Source: Paracoccaceae bacterium (lineage in GTDB: Bacteria; Pseudomonadota; Alphaproteobacteria; Rhodobacterales; Rhodobacteraceae). From it: a stretch of DNA of 39,147 bases. The first letter of the stretch is position 1; every line of letters begins with the position of its first letter. The translations under genes and the position numbers were made by a program. Positions 24,040-32,600 of the stretch are shown here, in pieces. The notes under the pieces were generated by a model. It did no database searches. It was not told the origin of the DNA and saw only the letters and a list, made by a program, of their open reading frames with translations. The DNA lies in the NCBI GenBank assembly GCA_018607905.1, contig JABBAP010000009.1, positions 1 through 39,147 on the forward strand, in the 5' to 3' direction.

Positions 24040-24534
24040 TTAGGACCCCAACACCTGCACCCACCAGATTTTGCCGTTGCTTTCCTGATGCCAGCTAAAC
24101 CCAACATTCGTAGCATTCGGGTGCAAAATACCAGCACGCGTCACAGGATCACGCATCCACGCATCCAATGTTTCCAGATCGGTTTCAAAAGTCTCGGACA
24201 GGTTTTCTGAAACCAGCTTACCGGTGTAACCCGCACGCTCGACACGCTGGATCGGGTTGGACCCGTCAGATCCAAAATGCCAAGGGCGATTTTGACGCGA
24301 AATATCCAACGCATGTGTTTTCGCCGCCGCCGTCAGTTGCGGTGACAATTCCACAGGGTTCAAACCACGCGCCTGACGCAGCGCATTTACCGTATCCAGA
24401 TGGCGGAATTGGATCTTGGAAACGTCTCCTGCCTTTATCCGAAACACTTTGCGTTGATTCGGATCAGAAGGCGTCGTCGTACAGGCGGACACTGCAAACA
24501 AGACGGATAAAACTGTAAGAACTACGCGCAACAT
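24040..24534 (-). CDS. CAP-domain (SCP/PR-1-like) lipoprotein
   Basis: A 164-residue lipoprotein with lipobox VSAC (Cys18), then a CAP domain: NALRQARGLNPVELSPQLTA, AAKTHALDISRQNRPWHFGS, AGYTGKLVSENLSETF and NVGFSWHQESNGKIWWVQVLG. Conserved His and Glu residues of the CAP cavity (HALD, ENLS) are visible. Bacterial CAP proteins are secreted and some bind or remodel cell-wall material, but most have no proven activity. I chose the ATG at 24532-24534 because it starts the signal peptide. It lies between two L,D-transpeptidase genes, divergent from the second. Confidence 0.85.
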   Translation of the reverse strand: MLRVVLTVLSVLFAVSACTTTPSDPNQRKVFRIKAGDVSKIQFRHLDTVNALRQARGLNPVELSPQLTAAAKTHALDISRQNRPWHFGSDGSNPIQRVERAGYTGKLVSENLSETFETDLETLDAWMRDPVTRAGILHPNATNVGFSWHQESNGKIWWVQVLGS

Positions 24535-24712
24535 GGTATTCACCCCAAAAATATGGCCCAAGTAGATGAGCTTTGTCCCTTGCTCTACTGTGGTTTAGCA
24601 GGATTTTCAAATCCCATTCGCAACTTTACGCCAGTTCGCGCTTGTTTGAATTGAATCTGTGCTCACAAAGCCGTAATTTAACGTCAGATCGACATAAACG
24701 GAAACAATTACC

Positions 24713-25333
24713 ATGTCCGACACCTTTAAAATCACCCGACGCGCCTTCACTGGTTCAGCTTTGGCCAGCACCACGCTCGGCACCGCAGCACTTGCGCAAC
24801 AAACCAACGATCCTGCGCTGTACCAACAGCTCAAGAACGAGAACGTGTCAAACGCCGAAACAGGCGCGGTAAAACGCAATATTTCTGGGTTTACCAACAA
24901 AGATTGGCGCCCGTATTTCTCCAACACACGCAACGGCGTCATTCTGGTGGATACCCTCAGCCGTGCGCTGCATTTTTGGTCCGAAGACCAATCGGTGTAC
25001 AAGCTATTCCCGACATCCGTGCCAGAAACCCCTGAATTGACCCGCACAGGCCGCACCAAGATTACCCGCAAACGGGTCGGCCCTGATTGGCGTCCAACCC
25101 CGAATATGCTGAAACGCAACCCAGATTGGCCATCTTACATCCCAGCAGGGCCCGATAACCCGCTCGGAACACACGCGATGTACCTCACATGGAAGTTTTA
25201 CCGCATCCACGGCACCCACGACACGCGCAAAATCGGCCGTCGTTCGTCCAGCGGCTGCATCGGTTTGTTCAACGAACACATCGAGGAATTGTTCAATCTC
25301 AGCAAGGTCGGGACACAAGTGTTGCTAATTTGA
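24713..25333 (+). CDS. L,D-transpeptidase with Tat-type signal
   Basis: A 206-residue YkuD-domain enzyme. The N terminus has a twin-arginine motif TRRAFTGSA followed by an Ala-rich hydrophobic stretch and ALAQQ, so it is exported folded. The catalytic region is HGTHDTRKIGRRSSSGCIGL with His166 and Cys182. The segment LGTHAMYLTWKFYRIHGT is typical of the ErfK/YbiS branch, which makes 3-3 peptidoglycan crosslinks or anchors Braun-type lipoprotein. It is the second L,D-transpeptidase within 1.2 kb, with a different export route from the lipoprotein copy at 23527. Confidence 0.9.
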   Translation: MSDTFKITRRAFTGSALASTTLGTAALAQQTNDPALYQQLKNENVSNAETGAVKRNISGFTNKDWRPYFSNTRNGVILVDTLSRALHFWSEDQSVYKLFPTSVPETPELTRTGRTKITRKRVGPDWRPTPNMLKRNPDWPSYIPAGPDNPLGTHAMYLTWKFYRIHGTHDTRKIGRRSSSGCIGLFNEHIEELFNLSKVGTQVLLI

Positions 25334-25491
25334 CGACATTTGCTTTCTGCATGCCCAAAATCCGCCACCTTCCAGTTGCATTGCCGATTCGTAGCTGTTT
25401 AAACCGCATTACGAGGTACAGTCTTGGGTGTGCGTCGTAGGGTCTCACTACCTTGCCCCTCAAACGACGTACAAAACTTTGGAGAATCAAA

Positions 25492-25674
25492 ATGAAAAAA
25501 ATCGCACTGGCAGCAGCCATGTCCGTAGCAGCATCCGCCGCTTTCGCTGGTAACGTATCAGAACCACAAGTTGACGTTGTAGAAGTTGTAGAAGATTCAT
25601 CTTCTTCTTCCGGCGCTCTTCTGCCAATCTTGGCACTGCTGATCGTTGGCGCAGCTATCGCAGCTTCCGACTAA
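25492..25674 (+). CDS. small secreted/membrane protein, 60 residues
   Basis: A 60-residue protein with a signal peptide (about residues 1-19, ending AAFA), a short acidic and Ser-rich linker (VEVVEDSSSSSG) and a C-terminal hydrophobic helix (LLPILALLIVGAAIAA). The start at 25492 has GGAG 7 nt upstream. Similar small proteins are common in Rhodobacterales, often listed as hypothetical. Mature topology would be an acidic tail outside and a helix in the inner membrane. A strong terminator follows. Function unknown. Confidence 0.75.
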   Translation: MKKIALAAAMSVAASAAFAGNVSEPQVDVVEVVEDSSSSSGALLPILALLIVGAAIAASD

Positions 25675-25715
25675 GCAATTCAAATCGGGTTGCAAGAGCA
25701 GCTCGTGTGAATTTT

Positions 25716-25745
25716 AAAGGGATGATCTTCGGGTCATCCCTTTTT
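25716..25745 (+). terminator. rho-independent terminator after the 60-residue protein gene
   Basis: The stem GGGATGA (25719-25725) with TCATCCC (25734-25740) is extended by flanking A/T pairs, has an 8-nt loop and ends in five T at 25741-25745. It lies just before the end of the convergent VOC gene. Confidence 0.9.
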
Positions 25746-25750
25746 CGTTG

Positions 25751-26104
25751 CTAAACCTTGTTTCGAAAAGCACGGCTCGAAACAGATACCGAATTTCCCG
25801 ACGGATCTTTCCCATTGGAAAATTCATATCCAGGCACACGGTGGATCGCGCCAAACTTCGGGTGCGCGGCAACAAACGCTTCAACATCGGCCACATCAAA
25901 CACCAGCTTCACCAAAACCTGCCCCATCTTTTGCGATTTCGCCGCCTTATGCAGATTGATCACGCCGCCCCCGTCAGGATGGTTCAACTCAACAATCCGA
26001 TCCGTCGGATCACGCAAGGCAACAAACCCAAACGTCTCTTCATAAAACGCGATGCTCGCCTCTACATCCTTGGCGTAAATCACGACCCTTCCAAAAACAG
26101 TCAC
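25751..26104 (-). CDS. VOC-superfamily (glyoxalase/bleomycin-resistance-like) protein
   Basis: A 117-residue single-module vicinal-oxygen-chelate protein: VVIYAKDVEASIAFYEETFGF, ELNHPDGGGVINLHKA, and the closing HRVPGYEFSNGKDPSGNSVSV. Metal-ligand candidates are His and Glu near the strand ends, but the usual pattern is incomplete, so activity is uncertain. It starts at GTG (26102-26104) behind a strong GGGAGGGG site. It is the last gene of a minus-strand series with queG and an SDR. Confidence 0.85.
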   Translation of the reverse strand: MTVFGRVVIYAKDVEASIAFYEETFGFVALRDPTDRIVELNHPDGGGVINLHKAAKSQKMGQVLVKLVFDVADVEAFVAAHPKFGAIHRVPGYEFSNGKDPSGNSVSVSSRAFRNKV

Positions 26105-26140
26105 GCAACCCCTCCCTTCTTTTGGCCAAAAATATCCAAA

Positions 26141-26974
26141 TTACCCTACTTCCAGCGCCAACAACGCCTGCAATCCAACACGATAATCTGGGTATTTCAA
26201 AGCCACACCCAACTCATCCTTGATCCGATCATTGCGCACCCGTTTGCTCTCTGCATAAAAACTCCGCGCCATCGGCGTCATTTCCGCCGCCTCATACTCC
26301 ACCGCCTCTGGCAGCGGCACACCCAGCAGTTCCGCCGCATAGCCAATCACATCTTGGGGCGGTGCGGGGTCATCATCGCACAAATTATACACCGCGCCTG
26401 CATTGGGCTGCGCAATACTCGCCGCCAGAACTTGCGCGATATCTTCAACATGAATGCGCGAAAACACTTGGCCTACTTTGATAATGCGCCGAGCAGTGCC
26501 TGCCCGCACCTTGCTAAACGGCCCCCGCCCAGCCCCGTAAATCCCCGCAAGTCGAAAAATATGCAGCGGCAAGCCCATCTCCTGCCATTCGGCCTCGGCC
26601 GCAACACGCCACTGTCCGCGCCGCGTCGATGGCGTCAGCGGCGTGGCCTCATCGACCCAATCCCCTTGATGATCGCCGTACACACCCGTCGTCGATAAAT
26701 ATCCAACCCATTCAAATTCACGTTTGGCAATTTCACCGCGCAATTCGCGCAAAACAGGGTCCCCCGCCGCGTCTGGCCCAGCCGAGATCAGCAGATGCGT
26801 CGCCCCGTCCAAATACGCCCCCATATCTGATCCAGGAAACAGAACGCTTTCCACACCATCCTGCGCCCGCTTCCCCCCAGATCGCGACGTACCAATTACC
26901 CGCCAATCGTCAGCCAACAAGGGCACCAAGGCCTGCGCCGAATACCCGTGCCCAAAACTCAATAAAACCGACAT
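26141..26974 (-). CDS. NAD(P)-binding SDR, epimerase-like (YeeZ type)
   Basis: A 277-residue extended-SDR-like protein. The N-terminal loop SVLLSFGHGYSAQAL replaces the classical GxxGxxG with a G-x-G-Y-S pattern as in YeeZ-like proteins; YLSTTGVYGDHQGDWVDE follows with the Thr-Thr-Tyr region, and the Tyr-x-x-x-Lys motif is not obvious (the corresponding stretch reads RGQWRVAAE). It may thus bind nucleotide without classical SDR catalysis. A GGAGG site sits 5 nt before the ATG, downstream of a palindrome that covers the queG stop. Confidence 0.82.
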   Translation of the reverse strand: MSVLLSFGHGYSAQALVPLLADDWRVIGTSRSGGKRAQDGVESVLFPGSDMGAYLDGATHLLISAGPDAAGDPVLRELRGEIAKREFEWVGYLSTTGVYGDHQGDWVDEATPLTPSTRRGQWRVAAEAEWQEMGLPLHIFRLAGIYGAGRGPFSKVRAGTARRIIKVGQVFSRIHVEDIAQVLAASIAQPNAGAVYNLCDDDPAPPQDVIGYAAELLGVPLPEAVEYEAAEMTPMARSFYAESKRVRNDRIKDELGVALKYPDYRVGLQALLALEVG

Positions 26975-26987
26975 CCAACCTCCGTAG

Positions 26988-27005
26988 GGCGGGCTTCAGC
27001 CCGCC
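26988..27005. repeat. REP-like palindrome over the queG stop codon
   Basis: GGCGGGC-TTCA-GCCCGCC is a perfect 7-bp stem with a 4-nt loop, and the loop holds the queG stop (TCA on the plus strand, TGA on the coding strand). The sequence including the preceding gtag resembles a palindrome found repeatedly between genes in many Proteobacteria. It separates queG from the SDR gene in the same transcript. Confidence 0.6.
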
Positions 27006-28027
27006 AATCTTTCCACCGCCCAACGGGCCGCATCTGCAACCGCACCGTCCGTATCTTCAACCAGCCCCTGCACAACAGGCACAAGGCTCAAATCCCCAGA
27101 ATTTCCAATGGCATAACAGACGTTTCGAACAAATCGGTTGCGTCCAATCCGTTTCACTGGCGATCCAGAAAACAACGCCCGAAACGCCCCATCATCCAAA
27201 ACCGCCAAATCCGCCAACCGCGCGGTCATTAACTCGGCACGTCCGTGATATTTCACTTCTGCTGCACGCTGCGCAAACTTGTTCCACGGGCACACCGCCA
27301 AACAATCATCACAGCCATAAATTCGATTTCCCAGCCCAGCCCGCAATTCCAAATCCACAGGCCCGTGATGCTCAATCGTCAAATAGCTAATGCAACGCCG
27401 CGCATCCAATTGATAAGGCTCAACAAACGCATTTGTCGGACACACATCAAGGCACTTGCGGCAATTCCCGCAATGGTCAACCTCGCCCGTCGAAATATCC
27501 AATTCCAACGTCGTGAAAATCGCGCCCAGAAAAAACCAAGACCCCAGCGCGCGCGACACAACATTCGTGTGTTTGCCCTGCCAGCCCAAGCCAGCCGCCT
27601 GCGCCAACGGCTTCTCCATCACGGGTGCCGTGTCCACAAACACCTTAATCTCGGCCTCGGCGTCTTGTTCGATCAACCAACGTCCAACCCGTTTCAGCCG
27701 CTTTTTCGCAACATCATGGTAATCGCGATTTTGCGCATAAACACTGATCGCCGCGCGGTCTTTATGCTCCAAAACCTCTAATGGATCATGATCGGGGCCA
27801 TAATTTTCGGCCAACATCACCACAGATCGCGCCTCTGGCCACAAATCAGACGGCGATCCACGCCACCCCATCCGCTCCGCCATCCAGCCCATCTGCCCGT
27901 GGTGCCCCGCATCCACAAATGCCGCCAGCCGCGCACCCGTTTCGGGCACCGCGTCGGGTTTACACACACCAAAGTCAGAAAAACCCTCAGCCAGCGCCTT
28001 TTCGCGCAGCCTGTCGGTTAAGGACAT
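26996..28027 (-). CDS. queG: epoxyqueuosine reductase
   Basis: A 343-residue cobalamin- and iron-sulphur-dependent enzyme making queuosine in tRNA from epoxyqueuosine. Family landmarks: [18 protein letters not shown], Asp132 in [19 protein letters not shown] (proposed proton donor), two 4Fe-4S sites with Cys186, Cys189, Cys192, Cys196 and Cys212, Cys239, Cys242, Cys246 ([11 protein letters not shown]), and a C-terminal HEAT-like part. The start overlaps the stop of the glutathione S-transferase gene (TAATG), so translation is coupled. The stop codon sits in the loop of a palindrome. Confidence 0.95.
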   Translation of the reverse strand: MSLTDRLREKALAEGFSDFGVCKPDAVPETGARLAAFVDAGHHGQMGWMAERMGWRGSPSDLWPEARSVVMLAENYGPDHDPLEVLEHKDRAAISVYAQNRDYHDVAKKRLKRVGRWLIEQDAEAEIKVFVDTAPVMEKPLAQAAGLGWQGKHTNVVSRALGSWFFLGAIFTTLELDISTGEVDHCGNCRKCLDVCPTNAFVEPYQLDARRCISYLTIEHHGPVDLELRAGLGNRIYGCDDCLAVCPWNKFAQRAAEVKYHGRAELMTARLADLAVLDDGAFRALFSGSPVKRIGRNRFVRNVCYAIGNSGDLSLVPVVQGLVEDTDGAVADAARWAVERLAG

Positions 28028-28692
28028 TAAAAGTCTAGGTCAGAATAATGTGGCGGTTGCGGAAACCCTGCCACCTGATCTGCCAACAAAGATCGAAACG
28101 CAGGGCGCGATTTAATCTTCGCATACCAATCTTTCACCAACTCGTTGCGGTTCCAATCCACGTCCGAAATATAATCCAGACACGAAAGCTGCGCCGCAGC
28201 CGAAAAATCTGCCAACGTCATGCGATCCCCCGCCAGCCAACGCCGACGATCCAAAAGCCACCCCATATAATCAATATGAAACTTAACTTTTGTGGAGCCC
28301 ATTTTCACATTTTTGCTGTCAGGATACCCACGGCCCATGATCTTTTTGTTAACCCGTTCCCCCAGCAGGTTCAACGTCACTTCACGGTAGAATTTATCAT
28401 CAAACCAAGCATTTAGACGGCGAACCTCAGCCCGTCGTTCTGCCCCTTGCGGAAACAACGCAGGCTCTGGATGCTTCTCTTCCAAATACTCGCAAATCGC
28501 CGTGCTGTCAGACAGGGTCAGCTTATCGGTGCGCAAAACAGGCACCTGCCCACCGGGGTTTAAGCGCATGAAATCCGCACGCTCCTCCCAATATCGCTCC
28601 TCAACCAACTCAACCTCGATCTTTTTCTCTGCCAGAACCAAACGGACCTTGCGCGAAAAAGGAGACAACGGAAAATGATAGAGCTTGTGCAT
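28027..28692 (-). CDS. glutathione S-transferase family protein
   Basis: A 221-residue protein with an N-terminal thioredoxin-like domain ([20 protein letters not shown], with SPFSRKVR as the probable glutathione-activating region, then [12 protein letters not shown] and [11 protein letters not shown]) and a C-terminal helical domain ([20 protein letters not shown]). It is cytoplasmic; substrate cannot be given. It overlaps queG by one base (TAATG) and lies 54 bp downstream of mtgA, so it may be part of one long minus-strand transcript. Confidence 0.92.
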   Translation of the reverse strand: MHKLYHFPLSPFSRKVRLVLAEKKIEVELVEERYWEERADFMRLNPGGQVPVLRTDKLTLSDSTAICEYLEEKHPEPALFPQGAERRAEVRRLNAWFDDKFYREVTLNLLGERVNKKIMGRGYPDSKNVKMGSTKVKFHIDYMGWLLDRRRWLAGDRMTLADFSAAAQLSCLDYISDVDWNRNELVKDWYAKIKSRPAFRSLLADQVAGFPQPPHYSDLDF

Positions 28693-28746
28693 GGAGGACG
28701 GCCAATTAAATACGTTTCGTCTATTTGAACCTAAACCCCAAGTATT

Positions 28747-29526
28747 TCAACCGCTCTCGAAACAATCTGCGCGCCCATCCGCCGCAATTGTTCTTGCGCC
28801 CGAGATAATCTGGCGCGTCCGCTTCTTTGTATACGATGTTGCACGGCTCGCAGATCGTTTCTTCGGGCTTGGCAAAATCGCCGCCAACCGCCCGGCCTGC
28901 ACGCTTGTTATCTTGTTTGGCTCTACCCCAAAATAGTGCCGCCCCGCCGCCGCAGCGCCGAAAACGCCCTCATCCATCTCGGCGATGTTCAAATACACCT
29001 CAACGATCCGCGCTTTGGGCCAGAACACCTCGATCAACAGGGTAAACCACGCCTCCATACCCTTGCGCACCCACGTTCGCCCTTGCCACAAAAACACATT
29101 CTTCGCCACTTGCTGGCTAATCGTGGAGCCACCGCGCACGCGCCCATCATCCGCCAGCGCCGCCTTTATCCCTTCAATGTCGAACCCGAAGTGACTGCAA
29201 AAATTGGCATCTTCCGCCGCCACGACACTGCGCGCCATCACGGGTGAAAACTCCTCAAGCGGCGTCCAATCGCGCGAAACTTCGCCCAACCGCATCCGTT
29301 CAGCCACGTAATAATACGTCATGTAGGGGTTCACAAACCGCAGCATCACAACCAACACAACGCTAATCGCCACCCCGATCATTGCCCCAAAAAACACCCA
29401 CTTAAAAACCCGCCGCGTCCAGCGCCGCCACACAGATGTAAACCCATCCGCGGCCTTGCCAACGCGCCCCTTCTTTCGCGGTTCCCTTATCTTTTTGCGC
29501 AGTTTGGCTGCGTCGTCATCGGCCAT
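28747..29526 (-). CDS. mtgA: monofunctional biosynthetic peptidoglycan transglycosylase
   Basis: A 259-residue GT51 enzyme polymerising lipid II into glycan strands at the inner membrane. A basic N-terminal tail (KLRKKIREPRKKG) and one membrane segment (about residues 40-62) precede the catalytic domain. Conserved motifs are VVAAEDANFCSHFGFD with the catalytic Glu, GGSTISQQVAKN, and EVYLNIAEMDEGVFGAAAA. I set the start at 29526, where AGAGGG lies upstream; a longer frame from 29568 lacks this. It follows gltB on the same strand after a hairpin. Confidence 0.93.
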   Translation of the reverse strand: MADDDAAKLRKKIREPRKKGRVGKAADGFTSVWRRWTRRVFKWVFFGAMIGVAISVVLVVMLRFVNPYMTYYYVAERMRLGEVSRDWTPLEEFSPVMARSVVAAEDANFCSHFGFDIEGIKAALADDGRVRGGSTISQQVAKNVFLWQGRTWVRKGMEAWFTLLIEVFWPKARIVEVYLNIAEMDEGVFGAAAAGRHYFGVEPNKITSVQAGRLAAILPSPKKRSASRATSYTKKRTRQIISGARTIAADGRADCFESG

Positions 29527-29589
29527 CACAATCCCTCTGCCCCCACAGTCCGCCAAGAAACCGCTCAAATCAACCTAACAAAATCACCA

Positions 29590-29620
29590 AAGGCCGCAGG
29601 TCAATCACACCTACGGCCTT
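29590..29620 (-). terminator. hairpin after gltB
   Basis: The stem AAGGCCG...CGGCCTT (29590-29596 and 29614-29620) with an inner GGT/ACC is 22 bp beyond the gltB stop. On the minus strand it leads into a T-rich tail, so it should stop or reduce transcription from gltB into mtgA. The plus strand also has a short T run, so it could act both ways. Confidence 0.65.
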
Positions 29621-29642
29621 CTTTTGTCTTCAAATACTCAAA

Positions 29643-32600
29643 TCAGGCGGTCTTTGCACCGTCCTCTTGCGTCAAAGGAGCGGGCAAATGCGCCAGCATT
29701 TCTTTCGGGCAAACCTGCACGAAATTCGCCTTCTCTTCCTCCCACAATCGCAGAATATCCGCTGCTTTAACCGATCCAGTTTCCGCCAAATGTTCCTCAA
29801 CCAACCCTTTCAGCTGATTTTCCCAATGGCCCGCATCCACAGCCGCCGTCACCAGCGTTTCACGGTTCAACATATGCTCAAACCGCCCTTCAGGATCGTA
29901 AACATAGGCCATGCCGCCCGTCATTCCCGCGCCAAAGTTCGCACCAACTGGCCCAAGGATCACCGCAACACCACCGGTCATGTATTCACACCCGTTGGTC
30001 CCGCAACCTTCGATCACCACAGTCGCGCCTGAGTTTCGAACTGCGAACCGTTCCCCCGCGCGGCCATTTGCAAACAAACGACCAGCGGTCGCACCGTATA
30101 AAACCGTATTGCCGATGATCGTGTTATCGGCAGCAGTTAACGGCGATGTCAGCGGTGGGCGCACAACAATCGTCGCCCCAGACAGACCCTTACCAACGTA
30201 ATCATTGGCATCGCCTGAAACTTCCAACTTCAACCCAGGTGCCGCAAACGCGCCCAGCGATTGCCCCGCGCTGCCTGTCAATTTCACAGTCAAATGATTG
30301 GCTTGCAGGGAGTTGTTCATCCCAAACCGCTGCACAATATGGCTCGATACCCGCGTCCCGATGGTCCGATGCGTGTTCTGCACCGCATAAGACAACTGCA
30401 TTTTCTCCCCGTCTTTAAAGAAAGGCTCGGCATCTTTGACGATATCCGCATCCAGCGTATCAGGCACAACTTGGCGCGGACGATCACGGTTGTATTTGAT
30501 CTCATGCGCGTTATCGACGCTGATCAGCAACGGGTTCATATCCAGATCATCCAGATGCGCGGAGCCACGCGAAACCTGCGCCAACATATCCGCACGGCCA
30601 ATCACTTCATCGAGCGAACGCATCCCGAGTGACGCCAAAACCTCACGCACTTCTTGCGCATAAAACGTGATCAGATTGACCACTTTATCCGCCGTTCCCG
30701 TAAACTTTTTGCGCAAATCTTCGTCCTGCACACAGACCCCAACAGGACAGGTATTGCTTTGGCACTGACGCACCATAATACAGCCCATCGCGATCAACGC
30801 CGCCGTGCCGATCCCGTATTCTTCGGCCCCCAGCATCGCCGCGATCACAATATCGCGCCCCGTGCGCAAACCACCATCGGTGCGCAGCGTCACACGGTCG
30901 CGCAGGTTGTTCATCGCCAACACTTGATGCGCCTCAGACAGGCCCATTTCCCATGGCAATCCCGCGTATTTGATCGACGTCGCAGGGGATGCGCCCGTGC
31001 CGCCATTGTGCCCAGAAATCAGGATCACATCGGCCTTGGCCTTGGCCACACCCGCCGCAATTGTACCAACACCAGACGACGCCACCAGCTTAACCGTAAC
31101 CTTCGCACGCGGGTTGATCTGCTTGAGGTCATAAATCAGCTGCGCCAAATCCTCGATGGAATAAATATCGTGGTGGGGGGGGGGTGAAATCAGCGTTACG
31201 CCCTTGGTCGAATGGCGCAAGCGCGCGATCAGATCGGTCACTTTGATTCCCGGCAACTGCCCGCCTTCGCCCGGTTTCGCACCCTGCGCCACCTTGATTT
31301 CCAGCTCGTCACAATGGTTCAAATACTCCGCCGTCACGCCAAAGCGACCAGACGCAACCTGCTTAATTTTCGCAGACGGATTATCGCCATTTGGCTCTGG
31401 CACGAAATGCGCAGGGTCTTCACCACCCTCGCCACTATCGGATTTTGCACCGATGCGGTTCATCGCAACATTCAGCGTTTTATGCGCCTCTGGCGACAAC
31501 GCCCCGAGGCTCATGCCCGGCGTCACAAACCGTTTGCGGATCGACGTGATGCTTTCAACCTCGTCCACAGAAATCGCTTTCGCAGTCGATGTGAAATCCA
31601 ACAAATCACGCAAATGGATCGGTGGATTGGACTGCATTTTTTTGGAATACTGCTTCCACAAATCAAACGATGCGCGATCACAGGCCGCCTGCAACAAATG
31701 CATGGATTGCGCTTCCCAAGCGTGTTTTTCGCCAGATCGACGTTCTTTGTAAAACCCACCAATCGGCAAAACATCCTGCTGGCCCAGCCAACCTTTGGCA
31801 TGAACTTCGGTGATTTTGCGCTGAATCCCGATCAAACCAATGCCCGAAATACGGCTGTGCATCCCGGGGAAAAACTCTGCAACCATTGCCCGTGACAGGC
31901 CAACAGCCTCGAAGTTCAGACCGCCGCGATAAGAAGAAATCACAGAAATTCCCATCTTCGCCATGATTTTCAGCAGGCCCTGATTGATCGCCTCGCGGTA
32001 GCGTTCCATCGCCACATCCAGCGTGCAATCCAGCAAGCCGCGATCAATGCGATCCGCCAAGCTGTCCTGCGCGAGGTACGCGTTCACCGTGGTCGCGCCA
32101 CAGCCAACCAGAACCGCAAAATAATGCGGGTCCATACATTCCGCCGTGCGCACGTTGATCGAACAGAACGTGCGCAAACCCGCCGCCGTTAACCACGAAT
32201 GGATCGAACTTGTCGCAAGGATCATCGGCACTTGGATTTTATCCGCATCTTGGCGGCGATCCGTCAAAACCAGATGCCCAGCGCCAGAGCGGACGGCCTC
32301 TTCAGCCTCGGATCGGATACGGTGGATCGCATCGCGCAACCCGTTCGCCGCGCCCCGATCAAACGTGCAATCAATCGCCGTGACCGTATCGCCAAACGCC
32401 TCGACCATCGCCTCAAATTTCGCATTCGCCACGAATGGGCTGTCGAGCACGAGGATCTCGGTTTGCTCGTTGCTTTCATCCAGAACATTGCCCAAATTGC
32501 CAAACCGCGTCTTCAAACTCATCACGCGAAATTCGCGCAAACTGTCGATGGGCGGATTGGTGACTTGGCTGAAATTCTGACGGAAGAAATGGCTCAGCGG

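Noticed and set aside
25748-26698. 316-codon open frame on the plus strand across the VOC and SDR genes
   Set aside because: Composition (many His, Arg, Pro) and overlap with two well-supported minus-strand genes show it is a shadow frame.
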